Assembly (NCBI RefSeq): GCF_011057685.1
Contig: NZ_LNFY01000009.1
Span: 117,626 to 181,625 of the forward strand
Reading direction: 5' to 3'
Length of the DNA: 64,000 bases
Origin: Thermotoga sp. Ku-13t
Lineage (GTDB): Bacteria > Thermotogota > Thermotogae > Thermotogales > DSM-5069
Shown: positions 16,523 to 24,815 of the stretch, one piece after another
Numbering within the stretch: position 1 is the stretch's first letter
Layout of the letters: the number at the start of each line of letters is the position of its first letter
Translations under genes and position numbers: made by a program
The notes under the pieces: model-generated
Database searches by the model: none
The model's input: only the letters and a program-made list of their open reading frames with translations
Told to the model about the DNA's origin: nothing

Positions 16523-16963
16523 ATGAGGTTCGAAATTTCAGATGCAGAACTGGTGAAGATCGCGACGGATGAACTGAGGCATTTTTCGGAAACGAGATTT
16601 TTGAACTTTCCACGCAAAATCGTGCTGAACTTTTTTGAAAACGATCAACCCATCGGGTTTGTCAGCTTCGATGTGAGGTGGATCAACAGAAACGCCTACA
16701 TCACCTATTACCTGATACCGGAGAAGAGAGGAAAGGGACTTGGAAAAGCGATGGTGCTCGAGGCGATAAAGTTCGCCTTCGACACGCTGAACATGAACAG
16801 GATCACGGCCGAAGTCTATGAATACAACGATGCATCCATCGCCTTGCTGAGGTCGGTCGGTTTTGAACTCGAAGGCGTGATGAAGAAGGCCAAATACCAC
16901 GCAGGTCGATACCACGACATACACATCTACGGTCTTCTGAGAGAAAATTTCGGACGTGAGTGA
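16523..16963 (+). CDS. GNAT family N-acetyltransferase (RimJ/RimL type)
   Basis: An acetyl-CoA-dependent acetyltransferase of 146 residues. It contains the acetyl-CoA-binding motif A (LIPEKRGKGLGKAMVLEAIK) and the RimJ-type ending NMNRITAEVYEYNDASIALLRSVGFELEGV. Such enzymes acetylate protein N-termini, amino acids or small amines; the substrate is unknown. A TATAAT box at 16497-16502 lies so close that the mRNA should start near 16510, leaving only about 12 bases before the ATG. A GTG at 16511 would make it leaderless with four more residues; ATG 16523 is preferred for its GGGGG upstream. Confidence 0.88.
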   Translation: MRFEISDAELVKIATDELRHFSETRFLNFPRKIVLNFFENDQPIGFVSFDVRWINRNAYITYYLIPEKRGKGLGKAMVLEAIKFAFDTLNMNRITAEVYEYNDASIALLRSVGFELEGVMKKAKYHAGRYHDIHIYGLLRENFGRE

Positions 16964-16972
16964 TTCAACTTT

Positions 16973-17821
16973 TCATTTCATCTGTTCGAGTATGGTCAAA
17001 TCCTTCCCGACGATCACGATACTGCCCGGGATGATCGTTTTGTAACTTTCGAGCGTTCTGAGCAATTTGAAGAACTCTATGTCTTTCGAGAAGGCTTCGG
17101 CGTAGACGCGTGTTGCACTGGCTTCACCGGAACCTTTGATCCTCTCGGCTTCGCTCATGGCCTGTGATCTGATGATCGTGGCTTGCTTGTCCGCCTCGGA
17201 ACGGATCTTCTGTGCTTCTTTCTGGCCTTCCGCCCTGATCAACGCAGCGGTGCTCTGCCTCTCGGACTTCATCCTCTCGAAGACTGCCTGCTGGTTTTCC
17301 TCGGGAAGGTCCGTGTGCTTGATCCTGACGTCCATGATTTCGATGCCGAACTCTTCGAGGTTTTTTCTTGCAAATTCTGTGATTTCGGTCAAATACTCTC
17401 TCTCACCCGTGACGATGTCGTCGAAATCGAGCTTCGCAAGTGTGTTCCTGAGGCCGGAATAGACCGCATCGTCAATCCTTGAAAGCGCCAAGCTCACGGT
17501 CCTAACGGATTCGAGGAACTTCTTTGGATCAGAGATTCTCCAGATCGCGTAAGAATCGACGAGCATGGTCTTTTTGTCCAGAGTAATTATCTTTTCAACC
17601 GGTATGTCGTATATGTAGTAGCGCTTGCTCAAACGCACCACGTTGTCGATGAACGGTGCACGAGTGTAGAGACCTGGTTCGGAGATGATCTTTCTTATCT
17701 CTCCGAACCTGAGAACTATCGCGTACTGGGTCTGGTCCACCACGAAGAATGACAGCGCGGCGAAAACGATCGCTAAAGCTCCAACGACAACGATCGTCAG
17801 GATTATCGTCAGCTTCATCAT
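16973..17821 (-). CDS. hflC: HflC, SPFH-domain regulator of membrane protease
   Basis: A 282-residue SPFH/Band-7 protein with one N-terminal helix (LTIILTIVVVGALAIVFAALSFF) and most of its mass in the periplasm. FVVDQTQYAIVLRFGEI marks the Band-7 start, and an Ala/Glu-rich coiled coil (SERQSTAALIRAEGQKEAQ) is near the C-terminus. With HflK it forms the large cage around FtsH in other bacteria and modulates degradation of membrane proteins. The start overlaps the hflK stop by four bases. The converging GNAT gene ends nine bases away. Confidence 0.93.
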   Translation of the reverse strand: MMKLTIILTIVVVGALAIVFAALSFFVVDQTQYAIVLRFGEIRKIISEPGLYTRAPFIDNVVRLSKRYYIYDIPVEKIITLDKKTMLVDSYAIWRISDPKKFLESVRTVSLALSRIDDAVYSGLRNTLAKLDFDDIVTGEREYLTEITEFARKNLEEFGIEIMDVRIKHTDLPEENQQAVFERMKSERQSTAALIRAEGQKEAQKIRSEADKQATIIRSQAMSEAERIKGSGEASATRVYAEAFSKDIEFFKLLRTLESYKTIIPGSIVIVGKDLTILEQMK

Positions 17822-18738
17822 TTTCCATCACCACCCAAGAGACTGTCGATGTTCAGGAAGGTGATCTTCTGAGAATCGTCCAGCAAGATGATCGTTTTGG
17901 CCTTCGGGAGCACCTGCTCGAGTGTTTCGATCCTGAGCCGGGTTTCGGTGATTCTCGGTGCATTTTTGTACTCGTTCAGGATGCTCAAAAACCTTTGAGT
18001 CTCACCAATCGCCTGCAGTATTTTCTGTTGAGCGTAAGCTTCAGCCTCGAGCACGATCTTTTTCGCTTCTCCTTCGACAATTGGGATCAGGTTGTTGGCG
18101 TACCTCGTTGCCTCGTTGATGTACCTTTCTTTATCCTGCTTGGCGTTGTTGACGTCGTCGAAGGCTGCTATGACTGGTTCCGGTGGTACAACTTCCTGGA
18201 GCAACACGTTGAGCACTGTCACACCCACGTCGTACTCGTTGAGAAGCTGCTGCGTCATTTCCTGAACCTCGTAAGCCACTCTGTCCCTTTCGGCGGTGAG
18301 TATTTCGTCAACGGTCCTTTTCGCGATGCGCTCCCTCAACGCTGATTCTGTGGTGAACTTGACCAGCTCTTCGGGTTTTTCAACACTGAAGACGAACTTC
18401 ACCGGATCGCTCACACGAAACTGCACCACCGCCTCCACCGAGACGATGTTTCCATCTCCGGTGAGTATCAGGGCCTCTTCCTTTCTCGAAACGTACTGAC
18501 CTGGTCTGATCGTTCTGAATCCGATCTCCTGCTTTCGGATCGTCTGGACATCGACTATCACGTGTGACTGGAACGGATAGGGTGCGTGGATGTGGATGCC
18601 TGGCCCCGTGGTGTAAGAATACTTGCCGAAGGTTTTAACGAGTGCCACCTGCGACGGATCGACCTGGTAGATGCCGGTCATGAAGTAGACCGCAGCAGCC
18701 ACCGCGATAACGATGAAAATCACGAGCTTGAACCTCAT
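17818..18738 (-). CDS. hflK: HflK, SPFH-domain regulator of membrane protease
   Basis: A 306-residue SPFH protein with an N-terminal helix (LVIFIVIAVAAAVYFMTG), then YQVDPSQVALVKTFGKY and GPGIHIHAPYPF, typical of HflK. The SPFH domain is followed by NDVNNAKQDKERYINEA and an alanine-rich coiled coil. It lacks the glycine-rich N-terminal tail of E. coli HflK. Start ATG follows GGGAGGTTG. It forms a two-gene operon with hflC; the M48 protease nearby belongs to the same functional theme. Confidence 0.93.
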   Translation of the reverse strand: MRFKLVIFIVIAVAAAVYFMTGIYQVDPSQVALVKTFGKYSYTTGPGIHIHAPYPFQSHVIVDVQTIRKQEIGFRTIRPGQYVSRKEEALILTGDGNIVSVEAVVQFRVSDPVKFVFSVEKPEELVKFTTESALRERIAKRTVDEILTAERDRVAYEVQEMTQQLLNEYDVGVTVLNVLLQEVVPPEPVIAAFDDVNNAKQDKERYINEATRYANNLIPIVEGEAKKIVLEAEAYAQQKILQAIGETQRFLSILNEYKNAPRITETRLRIETLEQVLPKAKTIILLDDSQKITFLNIDSLLGGDGK

Positions 18739-18786
18739 CGTTCAACCTCCCTATCACACAGAGTATAGCTAACTGTGTCTGCTCCT

Positions 18787-19842
18787 TCAACGTGCTGGCA
18801 CGAACACGGTCTTTGCGACCCAGCGCTTTATGAAATTGTATGGAGAAAAGCGATCCACGTCCAGACCCGCCCAGATCTGCATCTTGATCTCGACCTCGAC
18901 GATGGAAGTGTTGAACGGGATCTTTATCGTTTCCGGAAGCACGTACTTCACGGCTCCAGCCTGGTTCAAGATGAAGTATCTCACATCGCCCGCCCCAGGT
19001 GTGGAAGTGATGACGATCGCAGAGTTGGGATTGAAGTTGCCGAACGAGTGCGGGATGGTGCTGGTCTGACCGTTCTGGTACTTCACCGTGACCCAGTAGA
19101 CCAGGTACTGTTCCCAGGGTTGGGTGGTGGGCCTGGAATCTGTGATCACGATGACTCTCAGTTCCTGCCCGGATTCGAACGGTTCAGGTTCCACGACGAT
19201 GTCGAGTATCTGTTCAACCTGGTAATACTGCTGAGTCTGACTCTGTGAAGCTTGATCTTGCCGGACGAACTGGCATTTCTGCATCGGAGTGGTGACTTTC
19301 TGAACGCAGATCCAGTTTGCCTGCGCACCTTTATGAGCACCGGCCATCGGCTGACCGTACACCGGGTCCATGTCCAGATCGGCGATGATGCTGAAGTTCC
19401 TGCACGCCAAAGGTGAGGCGGTCCTCCAGCCCCAGATCTCTTTGTATCCTGCGTCCAGATCGGCCTTCGTGACGTAGAAACCCACGATTTGAAAACCGCC
19501 GTACTGGTAGCTGGCTGGAAAGATCGACGTCGGACCATAGTAAAGGAGCATGTTAGTTTCGGTTTCGCTGAGCTTCAGTCCTATGAGCCTCAGGCTCATG
19601 GGCTTCTGTTCGTTCTCTTTCAGATCGAAAGAGTAAGTCGCGGCCTGCGCCATGACGCGCATGAAATTGATCCTCACACCCACACTGATCGTGTCCTGGC
19701 CGTAGAAGGTCTCTGGATTGGTCAGTATCTCGATGGACGAAACTGTGAAACCACCCGGTACGACGTGCGTCAAGGGAAGTTTGATCTGTGCAAAGCTCAG
19801 GCTCGCGAGAAGAACCATTGAAAAGAGGATCAGCTTTTTCAT
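18787..19842 (-). CDS. Secreted protein of unknown function
   Basis: Not recognised. The ATG at 19842 (after AAGGGG) gives 351 residues with a clear signal peptide (KKLILFSMVLLASLSFAQ). The mature part is rich in beta-strand patterns, with few Cys and a QDQASQSQTQQYYQ linker near the middle. Nothing suggests an enzyme. The C-terminal part (IKIPFNTSIVEVEIKMQIWAGLD) looks like an immunoglobulin-like or beta-sandwich domain. A TATAAT box (19881-19876, minus) is about 35 bases upstream, right after a GGGGCC/GGCCCC hairpin that may end the pyr operon. It could be a periplasmic or outer-sheath (toga) component. Confidence 0.75.
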   Translation of the reverse strand: MKKLILFSMVLLASLSFAQIKLPLTHVVPGGFTVSSIEILTNPETFYGQDTISVGVRINFMRVMAQAATYSFDLKENEQKPMSLRLIGLKLSETETNMLLYYGPTSIFPASYQYGGFQIVGFYVTKADLDAGYKEIWGWRTASPLACRNFSIIADLDMDPVYGQPMAGAHKGAQANWICVQKVTTPMQKCQFVRQDQASQSQTQQYYQVEQILDIVVEPEPFESGQELRVIVITDSRPTTQPWEQYLVYWVTVKYQNGQTSTIPHSFGNFNPNSAIVITSTPGAGDVRYFILNQAGAVKYVLPETIKIPFNTSIVEVEIKMQIWAGLDVDRFSPYNFIKRWVAKTVFVPAR

Positions 19843-19927
19843 ACCAATCGCCCCTTGGATGGTTAAGGATAAACCATTATACAACACGGGGCCGTCGGGC
19901 CCCTCTCGTCGGTCAGGATCAAGCTGG

Positions 19928-20482
19928 CTACTTCCTGCTCCCCGGTTTGATCAATGGTACGTTCTGTCTGCACAGTGGACAACCGTCGGGTTCGAATATG
20001 GGAAGTTCCAGCTTCACCAGAAAGTAGAAGGGAACATCGAAGGGGAGTTTCTCGACGGATCTATCCACGATGCTCGCAATGCAGCAGACGATGCCACCGT
20101 GTTTTTGAACGACCTCGGCGACCTCAAGGACGGATTTGCCGGTGGTCGTGACGTCTTCGACGATGGCCACCCTTTCTCCCGCTTCTATGTGAAAGTTCCT
20201 CCTCAGCTTCATCTGTCCATCTTCTCTCTCGGTGAACATCGCACGTGCGTTCAGATGGCGTGCCACCTCGTAGGCGAGGATCACCCCACCAAGTGCCGGA
20301 CCTATCACGACGTGCGGTTCATGATGTGCGATCTTCTCCGCTATGGCCTTGCCGATCTTTTCTCCATAATTTGGACGTTCGAAGATCTTCGCGCACTGAA
20401 TGTAACGCGATGAATGCTTTCCAGACGAAAGCAGGAAATGTCCTTCTAAGATCGCACCAGCTTGAACGAGCAGATCAAGCAT
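19928..20482 (-). CDS. pyrE: Orotate phosphoribosyltransferase
   Basis: Catalyses orotate + PRPP to OMP, the fifth step of UMP synthesis. 184 residues, with SSGKHSSRYIQCAKIF near the N-terminus and the PRPP-binding motif VAIVEDVTTTGKSVLEV in the middle. The C-terminal end carries CPLCRQNVPLIKPGSRK, as in the PyrE subfamily found with PyrF in thermophiles. It overlaps pyrF by eight bases and is the last gene of the pyr operon. Confidence 0.95.
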   Translation of the reverse strand: MLDLLVQAGAILEGHFLLSSGKHSSRYIQCAKIFERPNYGEKIGKAIAEKIAHHEPHVVIGPALGGVILAYEVARHLNARAMFTEREDGQMKLRRNFHIEAGERVAIVEDVTTTGKSVLEVAEVVQKHGGIVCCIASIVDRSVEKLPFDVPFYFLVKLELPIFEPDGCPLCRQNVPLIKPGSRK

Positions 20483-21092
20483 AAGCCAGCCTCCTCATCT
20501 TCTCCATCGTTGTCTTCGGATCGGTGCTTCTGTAAACCTCGCGTCCGATCACGGCGTAGTCTGCCACGTTCCTGATCTGATCCAGCGTCACAACGTCTTT
20601 CTGATCGTCCGAACCTCTCTCCATGCGCACGCCGGGTACGAGGATCTTGCCAGAAATGATCTTGCGCAGTTTCACAGCCCATCTTCCTGGAAGAACGAAG
20701 GAACAACCCAGCAACCTGAGCGATTCGATCTGTCGGATGTAATCTTCCAGATTGCCTTCAATCGATGTGAGCTTCACAACGACGAAGATCAGCTTGTCCG
20801 TGCTCTCCAAGGCTGCTTTTATCGATTCGACCCCTGCTGCAGAATGAACGGTGAAGCCCACGATCGCTGGATGGTCCCAGGCTTTGATGGAACGTGCCAC
20901 AGTCGAAGGTATGTCGACGAACTTCAGATCGAGTATGACCTTGAGATCTCTCTTTGCCAGTTCGTCGAGCACAGTTTTTCCAAACACCGCCAGGTTGTGA
21001 CCGACTTTCACATGCTCGAAACTTCCGTACCGTTCGATGAAAGAGAGCGGTTCATCCATGTCCAGACTCAGCACCAGATGCAAAGCCTTCAC
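20475..21092 (-). CDS. pyrF: Orotidine 5'-phosphate decarboxylase
   Basis: Decarboxylates OMP to UMP. The catalytic LDLKFVDIPSTV (D-x-K-x-x-D) lies at about residues 56-67, with VGHNLAVFG before it and the phosphate-binding VPGVRMERG near the end. The frame opens with a GTG at 21092, but a TTG at 21083 is better placed behind GGGGGTGA and gives MHLVLSLDM, as in relatives; I think 21083 is the real start (202 residues). The gene follows the Fe-alcohol dehydrogenase by about 16 bases. Confidence 0.95.
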   Translation of the reverse strand: MKALHLVLSLDMDEPLSFIERYGSFEHVKVGHNLAVFGKTVLDELAKRDLKVILDLKFVDIPSTVARSIKAWDHPAIVGFTVHSAAGVESIKAALESTDKLIFVVVKLTSIEGNLEDYIRQIESLRLLGCSFVLPGRWAVKLRKIISGKILVPGVRMERGSDDQKDVVTLDQIRNVADYAVIGREVYRSTDPKTTMEKMRRLAYA

Positions 21093-21099
21093 CCCCAGA

Positions 21100-22257
21100 T
21101 CAGAGTGCCTTCTTCATTATCTCCACGAGGTCTTTCTCCTCGAGCTTCTTTGGACTCTTCACGACCACGCCTTTCATGATCCTGTACGCGACGGTCGCAA
21201 TCTCGGGAAGGTCTTCTTCCTTGAAACCGAACTTCGAAAGCCTCTGGTTCAGATCGAAAAGTTCCTGGAATTCGTAGAGCTTTTCGATGAACAGCCGCGC
21301 CGCTTTGCTGACGCTGTACTGTTGTATGTTGAAAACTTCCTTCGCCAGCGCCGCGAGCCGTTCTTTGCATTCTTCGAACATGTACTCGAGCAGGTACGGT
21401 CCTGTGATGCACAGGCCAAGGCCGTGTGGGAGCTTTTCGTTGAACCCGCTCAGCCCGTGTTCTATGGCGTGGTTCGCTATGACGCCCGTGAGCGTTTCGG
21501 TGATGCCGGCTTCGGTGCTGGCCCAGGCGAGGTTCGTTCTGGCTTCGATGTCCTGACCGTTCGTGTATGCCCTCATGAGGAAGGAGACGATCCTCTTCAT
21601 GGAATCCACGGCGAGCAGGTCGGAGTAGGGATTGGCGGCGATGTTCAGAAAGGCCTCCAGGGAATGGTAGAACGCGTCCATCGAGGTGTAGGCGGTCTGG
21701 TCTTTTGGAAGACTGGCCATGAGTGCTGGATCCACGATGGAAAGTTTCGGAAAGATCACATCGTAGCCTATGCCTACTTTTTCTTTAGTCCTGGGGTTGG
21801 TTATCACCGCGAAAGGATCGGCCTCAGTGCCGGTGCCGTGCGTGGTGGGAATCGCAACGATGGGCAGGGCTCTGTCTGGCTTCTTGCCGGCTCCAGCGTG
21901 CGTGTAGTTCCAGAAGGCATCCTTCATCGCGGCGGAGATCGCGATAGCCTTGGCCGAGTCTATGGCGCTTCCTCCACCGAGCCCGATCACGAAATCCACG
22001 TTCTGCTCGATCGCGATCCTGGCAGCTTCGTCCACATCGTCGCTGATGGGGTTGGGCTGGACTCTGTCGAACACCACGGTTTCGATCCCCACGGCCTCGA
22101 GCATGCCTCTGACTTTGTCGAGCAGTCCGGTTTGCTTGGTGCTCTTTTTTCCTGTGACGATCAAAGCTTTTCGACCATAGTTTTTCACGAGATTCGGAAG
22201 CTTTTCGATCGCACCGACACCGAAAACGATCTTCGTGGGAAGATAGCTCGTGAACAT
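21100..22257 (-). CDS. Iron-containing alcohol dehydrogenase
   Basis: A group III Fe-dependent alcohol dehydrogenase of 385 residues from ATG 22257, behind GAGGGAGGGA. It has the NAD(P)-binding GLGGGSAIDSAKAIA and TTHGTGTEAD, and the metal ligands in DAFYHSLEAF (Asp and His), NHAIEHGLSGF and LPHGLGL. Relatives reduce aldehydes such as butanal or acetaldehyde. Its place inside the pyr operon, between pyrD and pyrF, is unexpected because no pyrimidine step needs such an enzyme. It may dispose of reductant or simply use the operon for expression. Confidence 0.92.
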   Translation of the reverse strand: MFTSYLPTKIVFGVGAIEKLPNLVKNYGRKALIVTGKKSTKQTGLLDKVRGMLEAVGIETVVFDRVQPNPISDDVDEAARIAIEQNVDFVIGLGGGSAIDSAKAIAISAAMKDAFWNYTHAGAGKKPDRALPIVAIPTTHGTGTEADPFAVITNPRTKEKVGIGYDVIFPKLSIVDPALMASLPKDQTAYTSMDAFYHSLEAFLNIAANPYSDLLAVDSMKRIVSFLMRAYTNGQDIEARTNLAWASTEAGITETLTGVIANHAIEHGLSGFNEKLPHGLGLCITGPYLLEYMFEECKERLAALAKEVFNIQQYSVSKAARLFIEKLYEFQELFDLNQRLSKFGFKEEDLPEIATVAYRIMKGVVVKSPKKLEEKDLVEIMKKAL

Positions 22258-22271
22258 GAAAGATCCCTCCC

Positions 22272-23075
22272 TCACAAAAATTTCTTCGCGATCCTTTCAA
22301 CGATCTCTGGATCTCTGTACAGGGCGGTTCCGATGCTCACCGCGTTCGCACCGACTTTGAAGAAATCCTGAGCGTCTGTTTCGTTCATGATACCACCAGA
22401 CGCGATGATGTACAGATTCGTTCTGTTCCTCACTTCGTACACGGCCCTCAGCGCGATGGGTTTCAGAACGGGCCCGGAGATACCACCCTTGATGAGAGTT
22501 TCACCGTTGATGTGCAACGCCCGGATCGTGTTGATGACCGTCACACCGTTCCATCCGCACTCTTCGACGAGTCTGGCAACCTGTTCGATGAACGCTCCTT
22601 CGATGCCAAGTTTGGCGATGAGAAAAACGTCAAGCTTTTTCCTCAGCTCGATCAGCATCTTCTTCAGCTGGTTCGTGTCCGAGAGCGGGTTGAAGTGCAC
22701 GTTCGGGCAGGAGAAGTTGCACTCGAACGCTACGAATCTGTCCTGGTAGGGTGCCATTTTTTCTGCGACCTTCAGATACTCTTCGAAATCTTCGCCTGCG
22801 AAGCTGAAAATCACCTTGACCTTTCTGAACAGTTCTTCGTAAAGACCATTTTCAAGCTCTTCGATGAACTTCTCCACACCGATGTTTTCGAGGCCTATGC
22901 TGTTGATCAAATAACGCTCCGTGGCGATGAGCCTGGGTGGGGGATTTCCCAATCTCGGTTTGAAGGTGATGGTCTTGAGGGTGTAGGCACCGATGTATCG
23001 TGGATCTATCAGTTTGAGATATTCTCCCATGCCTCCAACACCGGAAGCGATCACGATGGGTGGTCTCAGTTCCAC
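22272..23075 (-). CDS. pyrD: Dihydroorotate dehydrogenase, catalytic subunit (PyrDB type)
   Basis: Oxidises dihydroorotate to orotate with FMN. 267 residues with N-terminal PPIVIASGVGGMGEYL, then ECNFSCPNVHFN, which holds the catalytic Cys of the cytosolic class 1B enzymes. A glycine-rich FMN phosphate site (ASGGIMNETDAQDFFKVGAN) lies near the C-terminus. The partner PyrK lies directly upstream and overlaps by 10 bases, so this is the NAD-dependent heterotetramer. The start is a GTG. Confidence 0.94.
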   Translation of the reverse strand: MELRPPIVIASGVGGMGEYLKLIDPRYIGAYTLKTITFKPRLGNPPPRLIATERYLINSIGLENIGVEKFIEELENGLYEELFRKVKVIFSFAGEDFEEYLKVAEKMAPYQDRFVAFECNFSCPNVHFNPLSDTNQLKKMLIELRKKLDVFLIAKLGIEGAFIEQVARLVEECGWNGVTVINTIRALHINGETLIKGGISGPVLKPIALRAVYEVRNRTNLYIIASGGIMNETDAQDFFKVGANAVSIGTALYRDPEIVERIAKKFL

Positions 23076-23722
23076 ACTTCTTCACCTCTCAACACGGGTC
23101 CATCGATGCAGAGATGTTTCAAACCATGTTTCGTCACCTTCGCACAGCCTCTGCACGCACCGATCCCGCAGGCCATGTATTCGTTGAAGGAAACGAACAC
23201 CTCACCTTTATTTTTCAGAGCATCGTAGGCGATCTTTTCCATCTGGTCCGAACCGATCACGAGGAACCAGTCGTAACCGTTCAAAGACTGCAGCATTTTC
23301 AGAAACGCCTCGTCCCCCACGACGAGCGGGAAGGGAACCTCGATCCACGGTTCGTCCACAGATCCGATGAGCACGTCGCAGTTGTATCTTTCCTGCAGAT
23401 CAAAGACCATGGGCAGACAGGCGAGCGTCGCGATCACGGCGCCACGACCTTCCGGTGGAACGAAGCCTCTGCCGCAGGGCCCATGCGCGTACAATTTTTC
23501 CTGTTGCACCATGTAAGCGGTGCCGGGTCCGATGACTTGCACGCCTATCGCGAGCCTGTCGTTCCAGCGTCCAAGGCCGAAAGGTTTCCTGACGATCGAG
23601 GTTTCGGTTTCTATCATGATGAACTGCGTCGGTTCGAAATCGATCCTTTCGTTGAACGTGACAATGAAGGTATCTTCGCTCAACTGAATCAATTCACACC
23701 TGCTCAGAGAGAAATTCTCCAT
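23066..23722 (-). CDS. pyrK: Dihydroorotate dehydrogenase electron-transfer subunit
   Basis: Carries FAD and a [2Fe-2S] cluster and passes electrons from PyrD to NAD. 218 residues: FAD-binding barrel with IVRKPFGLGRW, then the NAD domain, then the cluster-binding ACGIGACRGCAKV with a last Cys in HLCIDGPV. The start overlaps the 3' end of pyrC by 29 bases and the stop overlaps pyrD by 10, so the operon is tightly coupled here. Confidence 0.94.
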   Translation of the reverse strand: MENFSLSRCELIQLSEDTFIVTFNERIDFEPTQFIMIETETSIVRKPFGLGRWNDRLAIGVQVIGPGTAYMVQQEKLYAHGPCGRGFVPPEGRGAVIATLACLPMVFDLQERYNCDVLIGSVDEPWIEVPFPLVVGDEAFLKMLQSLNGYDWFLVIGSDQMEKIAYDALKNKGEVFVSFNEYMACGIGACRGCAKVTKHGLKHLCIDGPVLRGEEVWN

Positions 23723-24815
23723 CCCAGTACACCCACCTGTTTGAAAGCTTCACACCTATTATCTTCCCTTTCAATTTGGTACCGTCGAAGACGCAGTTTT
23801 TCCCCTTACTGTGAAGGTTCTTTGCATCGACGATCCATTCGGCGTTTGGATCGACGATGGTCACGTTGTTCAGATCGAAGGTCCCCGAAAGCCTCAGCAC
23901 CCTGCATGGGGCGGCGGTGAGCTTTTCCACCACCGTTTCGAACTGACCGATGATGGTGTAGAACGCACTGAAGGCCACCTCGATGTTGCTGGTTCCGAAG
24001 GGAGCACTGTGAAAATCATTTGGTTTTTCTGGATGTGGCGCGTGGTCCGTCGCGAGCACGTCGATGACGTTCTTTCGAACGGCCTCGAGGAGGGTCCTTC
24101 TGTCCTCTTCCGTTGCGAGCGGTGGGTTGATCTTGAAGTTCGTGTTCTTGACATCCTTCGTGGTGAAGAAAAGATGGTGCGGTGTCACCTCACAGCTCAC
24201 CGTGGCGTATTTTCGGAGGTGCTGTATCGTCTCGATGGAAAGCTTCGTAGAAACGTGCTGAATGTGGAATTTGTTGAAACCGTACTCAATTCCGAGCATC
24301 ACGTTCCTGAAGATCGAAACGGCCTCGCTGTGGACGGGCCGTTTTGGCACGTTCGGCTCCGCAGGTTCGTAGAAAATGCCACCCAGCTCGTGCAGCTGGC
24401 TGTGATCGAGCAGAAGGTGCGGTTTTTTATTTTTGAACGCGTTGAGGATCTTCGTCGTGTCGTACTCCATGCCGTCGTTGGAATAACACAGCGTTCTTTT
24501 ACCGTCCGGCTCAAGCTCACCAAACAGAGACACGGCCCAGTAGAATTTCACGATCCTGTTCTCTGCGAGTTGAACGTGGAGATTCAAAACTTCTGGATCC
24601 GAAAGCTCCGGTTTCGTGTTCGGCTGGATCAGGAGGGCACCGAAACCACCGGCGATCGCGGCCTTCTGGAGCGATTCGTAGTCTTCCTGTCCGTTCAGCC
24701 TCACGTGTGTGTGCATGTCGAAGAACACAGGACAGGCAAGAAGGGCCTTTCTTTGCTCGGGCAGGTCCAGTTCAACGTCGAGCCAGCGACGTTTCCACGG
24801 ATCGTACGCCCTCAA
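23694..24815 (-). CDS. pyrC: Dihydroorotase
   Basis: A zinc amidohydrolase that cyclises carbamoyl-aspartate. 373 residues; the metal-binding HxH lies in FDMHTHVRLNG near residue 35, further ligands are in DHSQLHEL and IQHVSTK, and the last active-site Asp is in VLATDHAPHPEK. It is shorter than many type I dihydroorotases (about 420-430). The start is a TTG inside the last 44 bases of pyrB. A start further downstream would lose the first strand and is unlikely. Confidence 0.93.
   Translation of the reverse strand: MRAYDPWKRRWLDVELDLPEQRKALLACPVFFDMHTHVRLNGQEDYESLQKAAIAGGFGALLIQPNTKPELSDPEVLNLHVQLAENRIVKFYWAVSLFGELEPDGKRTLCYSNDGMEYDTTKILNAFKNKKPHLLLDHSQLHELGGIFYEPAEPNVPKRPVHSEAVSIFRNVMLGIEYGFNKFHIQHVSTKLSIETIQHLRKYATVSCEVTPHHLFFTTKDVKNTNFKINPPLATEEDRRTLLEAVRKNVIDVLATDHAPHPEKPNDFHSAPFGTSNIEVAFSAFYTIIGQFETVVEKLTAAPCRVLRLSGTFDLNNVTIVDPNAEWIVDAKNLHSKGKNCVFDGTKLKGKIIGVKLSNRWVYWDGEFLSEQV

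Noticed and set aside
18739..18786. Terminator in front of hflK
   Set aside because: ACACAG and CTGTGT can pair, but the loop is long and there is no T tract.
21037..22371. Plus-strand ORF of 444 codons
   Set aside because: Antisense to the alcohol dehydrogenase; composition is that of a shadow frame.
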